Shown here: in pieces, positions 10,646-22,036 of the stretch | Layout: every line of letters starts with the position of its first letter | Position numbering within the stretch: position 1 is the first letter of the stretch | Assembly (NCBI GenBank): GCA_021234155.1 | Contig: JAJEKV010000002.1 | Span: 19,209,592 to 19,273,591, forward strand | Direction: 5' to 3' | Length of the DNA: 64,000 nt | Source: Isoetes taiwanensis | Taxonomy: Eukaryota > Streptophyta > Lycopodiopsida > Isoetales > Isoetaceae | The notes under the pieces: generated by a model | What the model saw: only the letters and a program-made list of their open reading frames with translations | Told to the model about the DNA's origin: nothing | The model's database searches: none | Program-made: the position numbers and the translations under genes

Positions 10646-11431
10646 CACTCAGGGTGAAGAAAAGGAGGAAGTGTTTCTGACGGGGGAAACCCAGCAGTTT
10701 GAAAGTGATCCTCACGAGAATGAGGACGGGCGCCATTGTGGTAATTTCCGATGAGATCCTAGCGTGTTTGAAGAGCGTCAGGAGTGTTGAGCCCAAGGGC
10801 AGGATCTGCATCAATGAGAAATCTGGAACGTACCATGTCTTCAAGGGCAGCATGTGCCTCGGAAGAAACAAACTGGCATTCCATGAGAAGGCAGGTCTGG
10901 AGTCCGAAGGCACCGACGCTGGCATTCGGATTGCAATAAAAGATCGGACGCTGCCAATTTAACGAGCTTAACAGGAGGCACTTGAGAGCAGCATAGAAGC
11001 CTGCTTGACAGTGAACTGAAGGATCCGGTGAGGTGGCAGCATTCTTCAAGAAGGTATCTAGGCCATGGACAGCATGAGCGGGCGTTTGCCAACCACGCTC
11101 ATTGGCGATATAGATCCAATTTTCGGTGTGGTCCAAGGTGGCACCATCCTCCCAATTGGAGCGTCTGACAAAACGTGGATCCCAGCGGAGGTCCGTGGAA
11201 ATCTGAGGAGAAGTTTGCCCAGCGTGACCTTCCAGAATCTTTGTCCAAAAGGGAAGACGCCAGTCAGAGGTGAGAAACGTGGGGCGTGGAGGGACTCCCA
11301 GGGAAGCATATGGAGAGGGAGCCATGCCCGTGGGCGTGGGCTGCTGCGCTTGCTCTCGGAATTCTCGAACAAGGTCTTGATCCAGAGCACGGCACCACTG
11401 GTCCCAATCTGAAGCAGAGAGCGGTGTAGAG
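10640..11431 (-). pseudogene. C-terminal part of element B long 3' ORF
   Basis: Encodes the same C-terminal domain as element A's long ORF (shared words: LRWDPRFVRRSNWED, NERGW, GLQTCLLMECQFV), in more than one frame. It has a stop after ALQTR where A reads on. The upstream part of the same ORF lies at 36081-37800, separated by a MITE and element A. Function unknown. Confidence 0.75.
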
Positions 11432-11850
11432 CATTAGAGAAAATTTGAGATCTCATTTTATCCCCATAAGAATCCTCCAATGAAATGGCTACCCTCTATT
11501 AACTGCAATTAATGCAGCACCAACAACTTCATTGCTGTTGTTTTTTCCCCATAACTTTTGATCCACTTGTCAAAATGTTGCGGCGTTTGTTGCATTAGAT
11601 GCGGAATGAAAAGATCTTTCCAATGATATATGGTTATGATGTATTTCAATATGATCATATGCGTTAACCTTAAGAAAATATGATTTTTTGCTTATTTCTT
11701 ATATATTTATATTGTAAAAGATGTATGAATGGGTTATCACTAGATAGATCTTGTGAAGACGAACCCATTGCTACAAAAAAATTTTGAATCGAAGTTCTGG
11801 ATCAAAAGTTATAATGAAAAAATGATACTACAGAAGTTAGTTGCAGCTGC

Positions 11851-12432
11851 TGTTTGGGGTCTGGGTTCGGGAACTCCTGGAAGACAGCCCTCTGTGAGGA
11901 CCCGTGGATCTAACAGGAGAGTCCGGGGGACTATGTCACGCGGGATTTGCAAGAAGAGAACAAGAAGAAGAAAACAGAACAAATGAGAGGAAAATGATAA
12001 GCTTCCTTGATATCAATGATGAACATACATGAGCTCTCGCAATCGAGAGAAGACTGAAAAGAGACAAGACTCAAAACTCATCTAGCCTTCATGTGCTAGC
12101 TCTAATCATATATATAGTGCAATGGCCTTTGGCCCAATATAGACACTCGACCGATCTCGGTCTTGCCTCACGGAAGGAGGCCTAATTTGCAGAACGCTGG
12201 CGGTGCCTCTTGAAGTGCCTAGAATCACGCCGACGACGGGCGGTGGTGGCGAGCCATCACTTGTCCGGAAGCGGCGCTTGGTAGCGTACCCGTGCTTTGA
12301 CCGCGTGGTCTGTCTCGCTTGTCTTCACTGGGCCTTTGATGGCTGACCCGTGGTCGCCCTCAGGGATCCTTGAGCTTGACCTGGTCCGTCGTGGTGCATG
12401 AATAGTCCCAAACCGGAGGCACAGGACTAACA
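11851..12432 (-). repeat. element A 3' LTR
   Basis: 582 bp, TGTTTGGGG to GGACTAACA on the plus strand. It retains a TATATATAG box (about 12110-12119) that the 5' LTR has lost. Followed on the plus strand by the polypurine complement CTTCCCCACCAAACG. Confidence 0.87.
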
Positions 12433-15400
12433 CTTCCCCACCAAACGACACTCACCAAGAAAAGGAGGAATGGCTTCCGAGGGCGGAAACCAGCAATGGA
12501 AAGTGATCCTCACGGGAATGAGGTCTCGGCCATTATGGTAATGAGCAATGAGGTCCCGGCGTGTTTGAAGAGCTTCAGGGGTGTTGAGCCCGAGGGCAGG
12601 ATGGGCCTCAATGAGAAAGTGAGAGTGCACCATGTCTTCCAGGGCAGCATGGGCGGCCGAAGGAACAAACTGGCACTCCATGAGAAGGCAGGTTTGGAGA
12701 CCGAAGGCACTGACACTGGCATTCGGATTGCAGTGAAAGATGGGACGCTGCCGATTTAAAGAGCTGACCAGGATGCATTTGAGAGCTGCACAGAAACCAG
12801 CTTGACGGTGGACTGAAGGTTCTGGTGAGGTGGCAGCATTCTGCAAGAAGGTATCAAGACCATGCAAGGCATCAGCAGGCTTTTGCCAACCACGCTCATT
12901 TCCGATATAAATCCAATTTTCAGTAGTGTCCAAAGTGGCATTATCCTCCCAGTTGGAGCGTCTGACAAAGCGGGGATCCCACCGGAGATCCGTGGAGATC
13001 TGAGGCGGAGTCGACCCAGCGTGGCCATCCATGACCTTTGTCCAAAAGGGAAGACGCCAGTCAAAAGAAAGGAACCGTGGGCGTGGAGGGGCTCCTAAGG
13101 AAGCATACGGAGAGGGAAGCATGCCCGTGTGCGTGGGGTGCAGAGCCATGTCCCGAAATGCTTGAACAAGATTTTGATCAAGAGCACGACACCAATGGTC
13201 CCATTCAGAAGTAGAGAGTAATTGATATACAGGAGGATTGACCCAACCCGTGGGGATGGTCTTGCTTTCCAAAAGGCCACGGAGTTGATTGTGGCCTCCC
13301 AAGTGCTGCATATAAATCTGGGCAAATTCGAGATCATCAGGGTGTGCCAGATTTTTGTTGACCTGTTCCAACGTTTCAGCCTGCCACAGAGGTAAGTGCT
13401 GAGCCAGTTCAGGCATGTACTCCTGTTCAAAAGTCTGAGACTGAGCAGGATCCTTGAAATATTTGTTGGTGGTTGATAACAACCAAGCAGCATTGGAGTT
13501 GCCGCTAAAAACATGATGGGCCTCATCCCGGAATTTATCCTGGAGATCCGCCAGGTAGAAGTCATGAAAAACATATGCCATAGGCTGAACAACTCGGAAG
13601 ATGACTAATTCAGGATCTTCAACCATGAGTTGATCAAAGACTAAGAGTGCACAAAATAAACCCTTATCTTCTATAGAAAGATCCGGCCAGATCCGAAGGA
13701 AGTCCACACTGGTGAGTGGCGGTTGATGAACTTTGCCATTGGCCGTGTACCACTTCAAAAGAAAGAGGTGCCGTCGGGCCACCACATAGTCAAGATAGCT
13801 GGAAGGAGTAGAGAAGTCCACCGGGATGTTGGTAGCAATTTCAAGATATCCTTCCTGTTTGTTTTGGGCTTCCTCAGCAGATTGAACGGCTTGCTGGAGC
13901 TGATGTTCAAGGTCCCGGATCCGATGCTCCTTTTCTAACAAAAGACGGGACTGATCACGGACCCGTTTACCAGGAAGCGTGGCATGTGAAGAGGATTGCC
14001 CAGGAGTCTGGAGACGAAGTGTGGCAATCTCCGCATCATCGAGGACCTTTTGTTTCTGAACCTCCAATAGCTGAGTCTGGAGGGACGTTAACTGATTGGT
14101 GAGCGTGGAAAGCTGGGCTTCAAGGGCGGTGAGTCGAGTTTCGTGCTCAGTGAGGTTTTGAACTTGAGTGCTGTAATTGTCACAAATCTCTGTGTACAAG
14201 GCGTCGAGTTTAGCAATGTGTTTCTCCTTTTCACCCAGGAGAGTATCTTTGGACTTGTTTTGTTCCAGTAAGTCCTGAATTTCTGTTTGGAGCTGAGCCT
14301 GCTGATCTGTAAGTAGGCTGGTCTGATCCTGAGCACTTGTGACATCTATACGTGCCTGTAATAGAGCCGCATGCTTTTCTTGAAGTTGGGCCTCCAAAGT
14401 TTGAATATGGGCAGTGGCAGCTTGAAGGTCTCTTTGAACAGCATCGGAAGCCTCCGGGGGCCTTTGAACACCAGTCATGAGAGCCTCCAGGATGCTTGTA
14501 GCCGCTAGCGAGGCGGCCGCTTGAACATCTTGCCGGAAGTTGTACAGGAGCCGCCGAGGATGGGGAGGTTCAGGGCCTGTTGTTGCCGTGGTCCGAGATT
14601 GTTTAGAGGCATGGCGTGGAATTGGTAGGCGTGGCCTCGAGGAGGAAGAGGATACGGCCCGAGGTTGAACAGACGAGGGGAGGCCAAGGCGTGAAGGTAC
14701 AAACTTGTTGAGTTTGACGCCGGGAATGCAGAGAGCCCGAGTGGAGGTATGGGAAGTGGAAGGGCTCTCAAGAACAGGAAGATAATGACGAATGAGGGCC
14801 TGAAGATGGCCTCCCACGGAAATTTCAGAGACAGAGGAGGGAGTAGCCCGGATGCGGTCTACTTCTTGAAGAAGGCGGTAGAATAAAAGCTGTGGCCAAT
14901 CAACATGCAGATTGGAGTGGATGGCAGTGATGACCATATTGTAAAACGGCTTATTGATGTGGGTGTTCTTAATGGAATGCCCAAGCAATTTTCTCCACAG
15001 AAACTTCACAAAAGTCTCATGTGGTTTGGCAATATTTGTGAGGCGATGCTGGTTTGCTTGATAAGCAGGAGCGCCAAACTGAGTGACGTCCATGTCCTGT
15101 AAAGCAGCCCAAGAAACAGAAGGTTTTTGCAAAGGGATGCGGAATACCTCAGAAATCAAATGATGAGTAAGTAAAATGGTAGGTGCCATCGACCTCCGTA
15201 GCAAAGCCTTCCGGGCTGTTGACGATGTGTGCTATGAACTGCTGCAATTGCGCCGGATTGGGGGCCGGGAGCTCCATTTGTGAAAATTCGTAAAGCTTGT
15301 GGCGTTCTGCAACTTCCCGACTCAAACCAACAAGGGCCTCTCGAAAGGTGGGCGTCGAGAAAGACACAGACCCGAAAAGAGTCGCATCCCGTGGAGCAGA

Positions 15401-15433
15401 AGCTTGAAGTGTAGAAAGTTTGAGGGCTGCCAT
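12427..15433 (-). CDS. long extra ORF downstream of pol in element A
   Basis: Sense-strand ORF of about 1,000 residues 3' of integrase. The start is taken at ATG 15433 (MAALKL...). One frame change near 15190 separates the first ~80 residues from an uninterrupted 925-residue frame; in element B the same junction is continuous. The N-terminal ~150 residues (SEVFRIPLQ, SWAALQ, LLFYRLLQEVDRIR) resemble the 'putative plant transposon protein' type found in plant gypsy elements (weak, by pattern). Next come a Ser/Pro/Arg-rich linker, a heptad-rich coiled coil (about residues 255-395 and 415-450 of the long frame) and a conserved C-terminal domain (about 455-925; RWDPRFVRRSNWED, CLLMECQFV). The frame runs through the polypurine tract and stops at the TAG inside the first six bases of the LTR. 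Role unknown. Confidence 0.75.
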
Positions 15434-15958
15434 GGCGAAAAGCGTCGGAACAGAAGGAACTGTGTGAAGAAAGCGGAGAGCGGTGAACTGAAGGCGCAGA
15501 GAGACGAAAAGGTTTAGGGCGCGCAATTGGAGGCGAAGGGGTATGATGAGGGCGAAACTGTAACCGTTGATGGTGCCAGGTGTCGAAAGATGCCAAGGAT
15601 GGGCTTGAGAGGCAAAAAGTTGGCTAAGTCCCCAAACAACAAAGGGAGAAGCAATGAACGGTGAAGATGAGACGTGAGAGAATGATCGGATGTGACAGGT
15701 GGCCAAAGGACACATATTAATGTTTGACGGGTATGAAAAGAAGCAAGGGCATTTAATGCTGGCAACTCGAAGTGGGATATCATTAAAACGAATGTGTCAG
15801 AGGGTACCCTTGCTAGATATGCGGCGGGAGAAAGGATTCTTAGTTTAGAAAGAGCCTTGCATTGCAAACACGTTGGCAAATTTCTGATTGGTCCACGTCG
15901 ACTAGTAGTTCCTCGGTTGGCTATATAAGACGAACCGGGAGTGAAGCGAAGACATTCG
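15434..15958. promoter_or_regulatory. divergent promoter interval in element A
   Basis: About 525 bp between the oppositely directed starts of the long ORF (15433) and the antisense ORF (15959). The antisense side has GATTGGTCCACGTCG (about 15887-15901) and the TATA box CTATATAAG at 15921-15929, about 30-40 bp before the ATG. Both motifs are conserved in element B (39629-39664). Confidence 0.6.
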
Positions 15959-16219
15959 ATGGCGCTTGGCATGGCAGCTGCTGGTTTGAACGAGGGTTGC
16001 ACAATGCCGACGAACTGTCAAGAGTGGATCACCTGTAAAATGAATTGTCTGGACCTGTGGCGCTGCCACAACCGTGGCCTGCGAATGGATGGCTGGTGTT
16101 CCGGGATGGCGGAACATCCCGACCCTCATACCAACAGGATGGATCTGCACCTTCGCTGGGACCCTGAGCAGAACCTCTACCATATCCTCCGCATCACCTC
16201 TGCTCCGAACCCAGAGTAG
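15959..16219 (+). CDS. antisense small cysteine-rich ORF, element A copy
   Basis: 86 residues, opposite in direction to the element's other genes. Core words NCQEWITCKMNCLDLW, MDGWCSGMAEHPDP and HILRITSAPNPE are identical in the element B copy, including five cysteines. No signal peptide or membrane segment is evident. It starts at ATG 15959, just after a TATA box, and ends at TAG 16217-16219, tail-to-tail with pol. Differences from the B copy within these conserved blocks are synonymous, which argues for selection on the protein. Antisense ORFs are known in some Tat-lineage elements (established in general); I do not recognise this protein. One alternative is a captured host gene. Confidence 0.8.
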   Translation: MALGMAAAGLNEGCTMPTNCQEWITCKMNCLDLWRCHNRGLRMDGWCSGMAEHPDPHTNRMDLHLRWDPEQNLYHILRITSAPNPE

Positions 16220-16250
16220 AGGGTTTTTCTTCTTAGGTTGGTAGTAGATA

Positions 16251-16313
16251 GGGCTCTGAGCCCGTTTTTGTATATAGGGCAGTGCCCATAGCGGAAATAG
16301 CTGGGCTGTGCCC
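16251..16313. other. three short hairpins after the antisense ORF (element A)
   Basis: GGGCTCTGAGCCC (16251-16263), GGGCAGTGCCC (16277-16287) and GGGCTGTGCCC (16303-16313), separated by short U-rich or TTTTGTA-like words. Counterparts stand at the same place in element B with changed stem bases that keep pairing. Confidence 0.6.
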
Positions 16314-16376
16314 GCATTTTGTAAAAAATATCCACCTTTAATATAATATGCCGCCATTCTAGTCACTTTCTGTGGT

Positions 16377-19300
16377 GTTTGCTTCTTGAATAGCATCTGT
16401 TTGTTGATGTTCACTTCCTGTGTGATGAAATGTTTTGAGGCGAAAGCCATTAACCAGTGTAGGTAATGGAGTTCCATCTAACTCAGCCAGTTGGAAAACG
16501 CTGGGTCGAACTACTTGAACAATTTGATAAGGGCCAAGCCAACGAAACTTAAGTTTACTCGGAAAATTTTTGTACCTAGAATCATAAAGAAGAACCAAAT
16601 CGCCTTCTTTGAATGTTTTTGTCTTCAGGCGTTTGTCATGTAAAGATTTTTGCAACTGTTGTCCATGAAGAACACGAATATAAGCATCCCTTCTAAGTTC
16701 ATCCAACTGTTCCAATTGATAGACCCTTTCTTTGAGTGCAGCAGGCGGATTGTGGGCAGTAGCCAGTTGAAAACGGAGTGTTGGAAGGATATATTCAAAC
16801 GGCATGAGAGCTTCCTGACCATAAACCAATTTGAAAGGAGTGTGACCTCAGAAGCGATTTTGAAACAAGTATTGTAGGCCCAAAGAAAAAGAGGGAAGTT
16901 TTGTTTGCCGTCCTGCGTGAAGCGTCACAAATTTTCTTGAGAATGGTGACCGAGTTTTGTTGGTGCTTTACGCCAAACCATTACCTTGAGGATAGTAAGG
17001 GGTGCTCTTGTGATGATGTATCGAGATAATCCGTCGGCTCCTTGATGGTATGATTGATAAAGTGGACACCACGATCACCGACCAGCTCCGTAGGGGCAGC
17101 CCGAATCACGTGATGATTTGTTGATAGAGGACCTTGGCCGTGCTTGCCGCAGTGTTGTCCGGAAGTCGCGCAAGCTTCCGCCCATTTAGTAGCGTGGTCG
17201 GTGAGAACCCGAATGTAGCGGCACGGGGGTGTGCCGCGCAGAGGGTCGATGGGTCCCCACAAAATCCATTCCCCATTTGCTTGAAGGGAAGGGGCGGGCA
17301 ACCGGCGTCAAGGGAAGAGCGCCACGGGCCGTCGGCCGTCCCACACACACCGGCAAGCATCACACGCGTCGGGCGTGGCGTGGCGTCTTTGAAGAGCGTG
17401 GGCCAAAAATACCCAAATGAGAAGGATTTTGCGTCGCGGGTGGTGTCACCATGAAAATGACCACCACCTAGCCCTTGATGAGCTTCTCGAACAATATCTG
17501 GAACTTCATGAGGTAGAACGCAGCGTCGAAGGATGGTGTCCTTACCCTTTTTGTAGAGATGTCCTGCAACCATGGTGTAGTCACGGACCTCGCGGAGAAA
17601 TTGATGTCGACGGGATTGCCGCTTGGCAGGAGAGAGCGTCTCGTCTTCTGGTGGAAGAGCACCTGTGAGGAGGTACTGCTGAAAATCATGGAACCAATGT
17701 GGTGTTGCCGTGACTAAAAAGAGCTGAGCATCAGGAAAGGCGTCTGAGACTCCAGTTGAGGGATCATCTGTGTGGATGCGTGAAAGATAATCCGGGACCA
17801 CATGAGATTTGCCGGCCTTGTGAACAATTTCAAAAGGGGCAAATTCTTGGAGAAGAAGGACCCAACGAGCAATGCGGCCCGTGGGCGTGGATTTGTTGAT
17901 CAAATAAAGGAGTGCTTGGTGATCAACAAAGAACTTGATTTGACTGCCCAAAAGGTAGTGACGGAAGCGTTGGACACAGAAAATGAGATCCAAAGCTTCA
18001 CGCTCTGTGGCAGAATAGTTGCGCTCAGCAGAATTTAGTTTTCTGCTGGCGTATCGATTTGGATTGTCAGTGTGCGCATCATATTCTTGAGAAAGAACAG
18101 CTCCAATAGCAAACGCCGAGACATCGACATGAACATGAAAGGGCTTGTCCCATTGAGGAGGAACAAGAACCGGGGCCTGAGTGAGCAAAAGCTTCAACTG
18201 TTGGAAGCGAAGATCCGCACAGGAATTCCAAGCCCGTGGATTAGATCACCCGTGAGTTTATGAATGGGATCTGCAATGGCTGCTAGTCGGGAATGAAGGT
18301 GGAGTAATAATTGACCTTACCGGGGAAAGAGCGTGTCTCTTTGATATTGGTGGTGCTTGAGCCTTGAGCACACAACCCGATTTTGGCGGGGATCTGTGGT
18401 GATACCTTTCTTTGGTCGACAACGTGGCCTAACCGTAACTCCCCGAGGTGACGCAAAAGGTGCATTTCTCCGGATTGAGACTAATGCCAGACTCATCACA
18501 TTTCTGAAAGACGAGTTCCAATTTATCCAAATGGTCAGCCATGGAACTGTAGGCAGAGAAGTCATCTTGAAAAATTTGTAAGAAGGATTTTCCTTCATGA
18601 AATCATGAAAAACGAGAGCATGATCGTTGAAACGTGGATGGAGAGTTTGATAAGCCAAAAGGAACCACCTTGTAGGCAAAAGTGCCCCACGGGGTGGTGA
18701 AGGTAGTCTTGAGTTGATCAGATTCTTTGATTGAGATCTGATTGTAGCCAGAAAAACCATCCATGAAGGAGTACATCTCATGTCCAAATGACCTCTTCGA
18801 ACTCGGTGCGTGAAGGGAAGTGGAAAATGATCACGCCCGTGGGCTCGATTGAGTTTTTCGGTAGTCCACGCAGACGCCGATCTTACCATTGTGTTTGAGT
18901 GCAATGACAATGGGGCTCACCCATTCGAATGTTTGACCTCATAGATCAAACCTGCAGCAAGGAGCTTGTCAATTTCTGCCTTGACGCGATCACGGTAATT
19001 GGGGTTGAGCCGGTACTGTCGTTGCTAAACTGGACGTGCATCAGATTTGGTAGGAATGGTGAGTTCCCCCAAGCTTTTGTTGATTCCCCGAAGATCTCTC
19101 AGCTCCGGCGAAAATGTGTTTGAACTTTTGAAGAGTTTGACAGACCATTACGATAGGGGTCGGAAGATTGGCGCAAAGTCCTGGACAGTGATTGTTGCCA
19201 ACGTCCACTATCTCGACTTACGAGTCCGAATATGGGGTATCACTTCGGTGTCCCGGACAATGTGGGCAGGAGGTTGGAGCGAAACGAGGATGCGTGGCAC

Positions 19301-19534
19301 TGCGTGGTGAAAAAGAGGTTCTTTGAGTTGCATCAAGCGCAGGTTGCTTCATGGCAACGTGGACATCGACATGAGCTGCAGGAGATTCCTCATCTAAAAA
19401 GTGATCAACCCGTTGAATTCGATTGCAAGGAGCCAGGTAGGGGTCAAGCAAAGCCGCCACAGCCTGGTCCTGATCAAGAGTCATGTCACCCCAAGGATCA
19501 GCATATTCGGTAGGATGGGATGGGGAGACTTCGC
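16377..19534 (-). pseudogene. element A pol (RT, RNase H, integrase), frameshifted
   Basis: Sense order from 19534. A protease-RT linker (19218-19484) is followed by the RT in broken frames (about 18950-18300; words such as GKI.VCVDYRK, DHFPLPFT and PWGTFAYKVVPFG are spread over frames). RNase H is in one long frame (17106-18197) with HVDVSAFAIGAVLSQ, NYSATEREAL and FFVDHQALLYL, holding its acidic residues. The integrase has a damaged zinc region (GLGGGHFHGDTT) and a core broken near 17300-16980. The integrase C-terminal GPY/F-like part (16359-16829, FRWLGPYQIVQVV) has no chromodomain. The element B copy supplies the intact comparison for RT and integrase. Confidence 0.8.
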
Positions 19535-19539
19535 GGTGG

Positions 19540-21182
19540 TGTGGCGCTCCTCGCTAAACATCGGCCCGCCCAGCCGTACACTTTCGGCAGGAAATCCCCC
19601 ATCCGGCTCAACAACCGCACGGGCCCTTCGTCTACCCCGCACTCTGAGGTGACCCTTAGTGCGGGGAGGGAACATGAAGGTGTCTTGCGCGCCCTTCCCC
19701 TATGGGCTCCTATAACAGCGGAAGCGATAACACGTCAGAACTAGCATAAAACATATACAAATACTACCTCGAAGGGTAGTGCATCACACATATACCAGTG
19801 CAAAGATGATAATCACGAACCATAAAACATGAGAGCTCCTACCCCGGCTCAGACTCATAAGGAGGATGACCGACCATTAGGCCTCAAGATAGAGCAGACC
19901 GAGTCATGGCAATGGCGAGGGCTGGCATAGAACAATGGCTAGGGTTAACCACTCCATCCGCCCCTCCTGTGCATACTTTGCAGATGGGCTAAATCAGGCT
20001 CTGGCATGACTCTAGCCTTCCGGATACGCAATCCCATGGCATCATCCATCGGGACTACTCCAGGTTGCATCTCCCTGGTCCGATGAGGCAGAAGGGTTGC
20101 ATCTCCCTTCCTGTGGTCTAGAGGTGCCGTGGGCTAGAGAATCGATAGCGACACCGCGATTAGCACTGACCGAACCCCCAAAACGAGAGCCAAGCCAACA
20201 CTTGCAGCTCTCGAGAGGCAGGGCAACACCATTGCCCCAGGAGGTGTCGGACCCATGCTCGGCCCACACGAAGTGACCGACCATAAGCCTAGCCCACTAT
20301 GGGATCCCCCGAAGCCCCCACTCGGCAGGGATCCTCCCTCCACATTCCCTCTAGCCCCGTTATGTGGTGCTGAGTCACATCATAGCCTCGATAGCCTGGT
20401 GGGCTCCTATGCACAGGCCGCAACTAATAGGAACTAAGGGGTCTACTCTAGGAGCATACTACATATGGCCCTAGGTCTCTACCCCCCTTCCCAATACAAG
20501 AGGAGCAAACATGATCAACCAACATCCACAATCATCACGTCATGAGAACAATCATAAGAAGAACATCTTAACCTAATCATACAAATCTAACTAATAGTTA
20601 GGGTTCCTTGATTAGGGTTCAAGATGTTGAATATGGGTTCTAGGATGGCTCTACTCTAGATACAAGATACTAGCACATCTGGAATGCTAATTCCAGATGA
20701 GCTATCACAACTACTACCCTATGTACCTGCTCCTGATGCTCTCCCTCCAGATCCGTGTGCCTCCATGGTCTTCGACTCACAAGATGCTGCTCCTACTCCA
20801 AGAACGAGTCTACCCTGCTGGGGCTGCTGCACCAGCCTATGCCACAACAAACGATGTTCAAAACGGGGTTTCGAACGAGTAGGTAAGTCTCTGGGTGCTA
20901 GGGCTGGAAAGAGGCCTAGGGTTAGGGTTTAGGCCTATATAAGTTAGGTCCACCTAGGATGCCACGTGGCACCAATCGGGTGAGTCCTGTGTGGCGGGTG
21001 CCCAATAGGTTAAGGCCACGTGGATAATGGTCTAAACCTATGGTTGGCTAAGTTATGAGAATAACTTGGCCATGCCCCCTAGTGCCACAATCTATGGTAT
21101 ACAAGGCTATGAAGCTAGACTTGTATAGTGACGGATCCAGGAATATACGTATTTATGGCGTATATTCCCCTGGACCGTCACA
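19540..21182 (-). repeat. element C 3' LTR
   Basis: 1,643 bp, TGTGGCGCTCC to CGTCACA on the plus strand. Most of its length is near-identical to 30963-32617, with local indel clusters (19540-19600, 20040-20180). It holds a TATATA region near 20936-20941. Confidence 0.9.
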
Positions 21183-21200
21183 TTCTCCCCCCCTTAGGAC
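21183..21200 (-). promoter_or_regulatory. polypurine tract of element C
   Basis: The plus strand TTCTCCCCCCCTTAGGAC gives a sense purine run AAGGGGGGGAGAA touching the 3' LTR. Confidence 0.8.
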
Positions 21201-22036
21201 AATGCTGTCCTCAGCATTGCGCTAAGGTGACGAACCTACCTTATGCCTGCAAAACAACAACATAACACAACCTTTATTTTACTTTAGCAATCAAGTTTTA
21301 TTAGTTAAAGGTCAAAATTTAGGCTATATTTGTACTTATACAAAATTATATAGCCTTAACACCATTATTTCTTATAATAATTCAAAATACTATTATAAGA
21401 GTTATTAGGGTTCATAATCTCAATTATGGCTCCCCCTACGTAACGCGCTCCTCGTTGAAGTCCTCCTTCTACTTACCTGCAAAAGGAGCACATTACGTTA
21501 GTTTAGTTAATAATTTGTGGTTTTAGGGGACCACCCCCCTTACCTCCTTGAGCCGAACTACTGGCTCAAGGTTGTCCTACTACCTTGCCCAAGATCATGG
21601 CCCTTTCGGATTTGAGCTTAGGGATCATTTAAGATGCTCCCATCATTACCCATGATCGAGTGCTACCTTGTACACGATCCCCCAGATCGAGTACACCCCA
21701 GTGCATCATGCCCCGAGGGTTTCAGCTAGGGAACATCTCACGATCCCATCATCGCGCATGATCACTTTAACCTTCACCATGACCCTCCTACGGCCAGGTG
21801 TGCGTACCCCACATCGTGGCATAGAGATCATCCGATCGATGTCCCATCATCGCCCACCATGCCTCATTCCTCACTCACATGACCCTAACGGTCATGCGCA
21901 CCTCTTGGTGCGTGTGGCCTAGAGAATGCCCTAAAGGCGTATCCCATCATCGCCCACACGATCCAAGGTTCTGGCACATGCACCCTACTAACTAGAATGC
22001 ATGCGCCAGGCTTAAGGCTAACTAACAACATACTAG
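21201..22036 (-). other. element C 3' untranslated region
   Basis: Between the chromodomain stop and the polypurine tract. Noncoding. Contains four spaced copies of a CCCATCATCGCCCAC-like word (near 21637, 21742, 21842 and 21942), often beside a CATGATC-type word. Confidence 0.6.

Noticed and set aside
16359-16500. Chromodomain at the integrase end of elements A and B
   Set aside because: The integrase ends with a GPY/F-like segment and a polar tail; no VKW-type chromodomain core as in element C.
20905-20930. Telomeric repeat (GGGTTTAGG-like words), also near 32350 and 48215
   Set aside because: Only one to two imperfect units, at the same place in every LTR of the family; part of the LTR, not a telomere.
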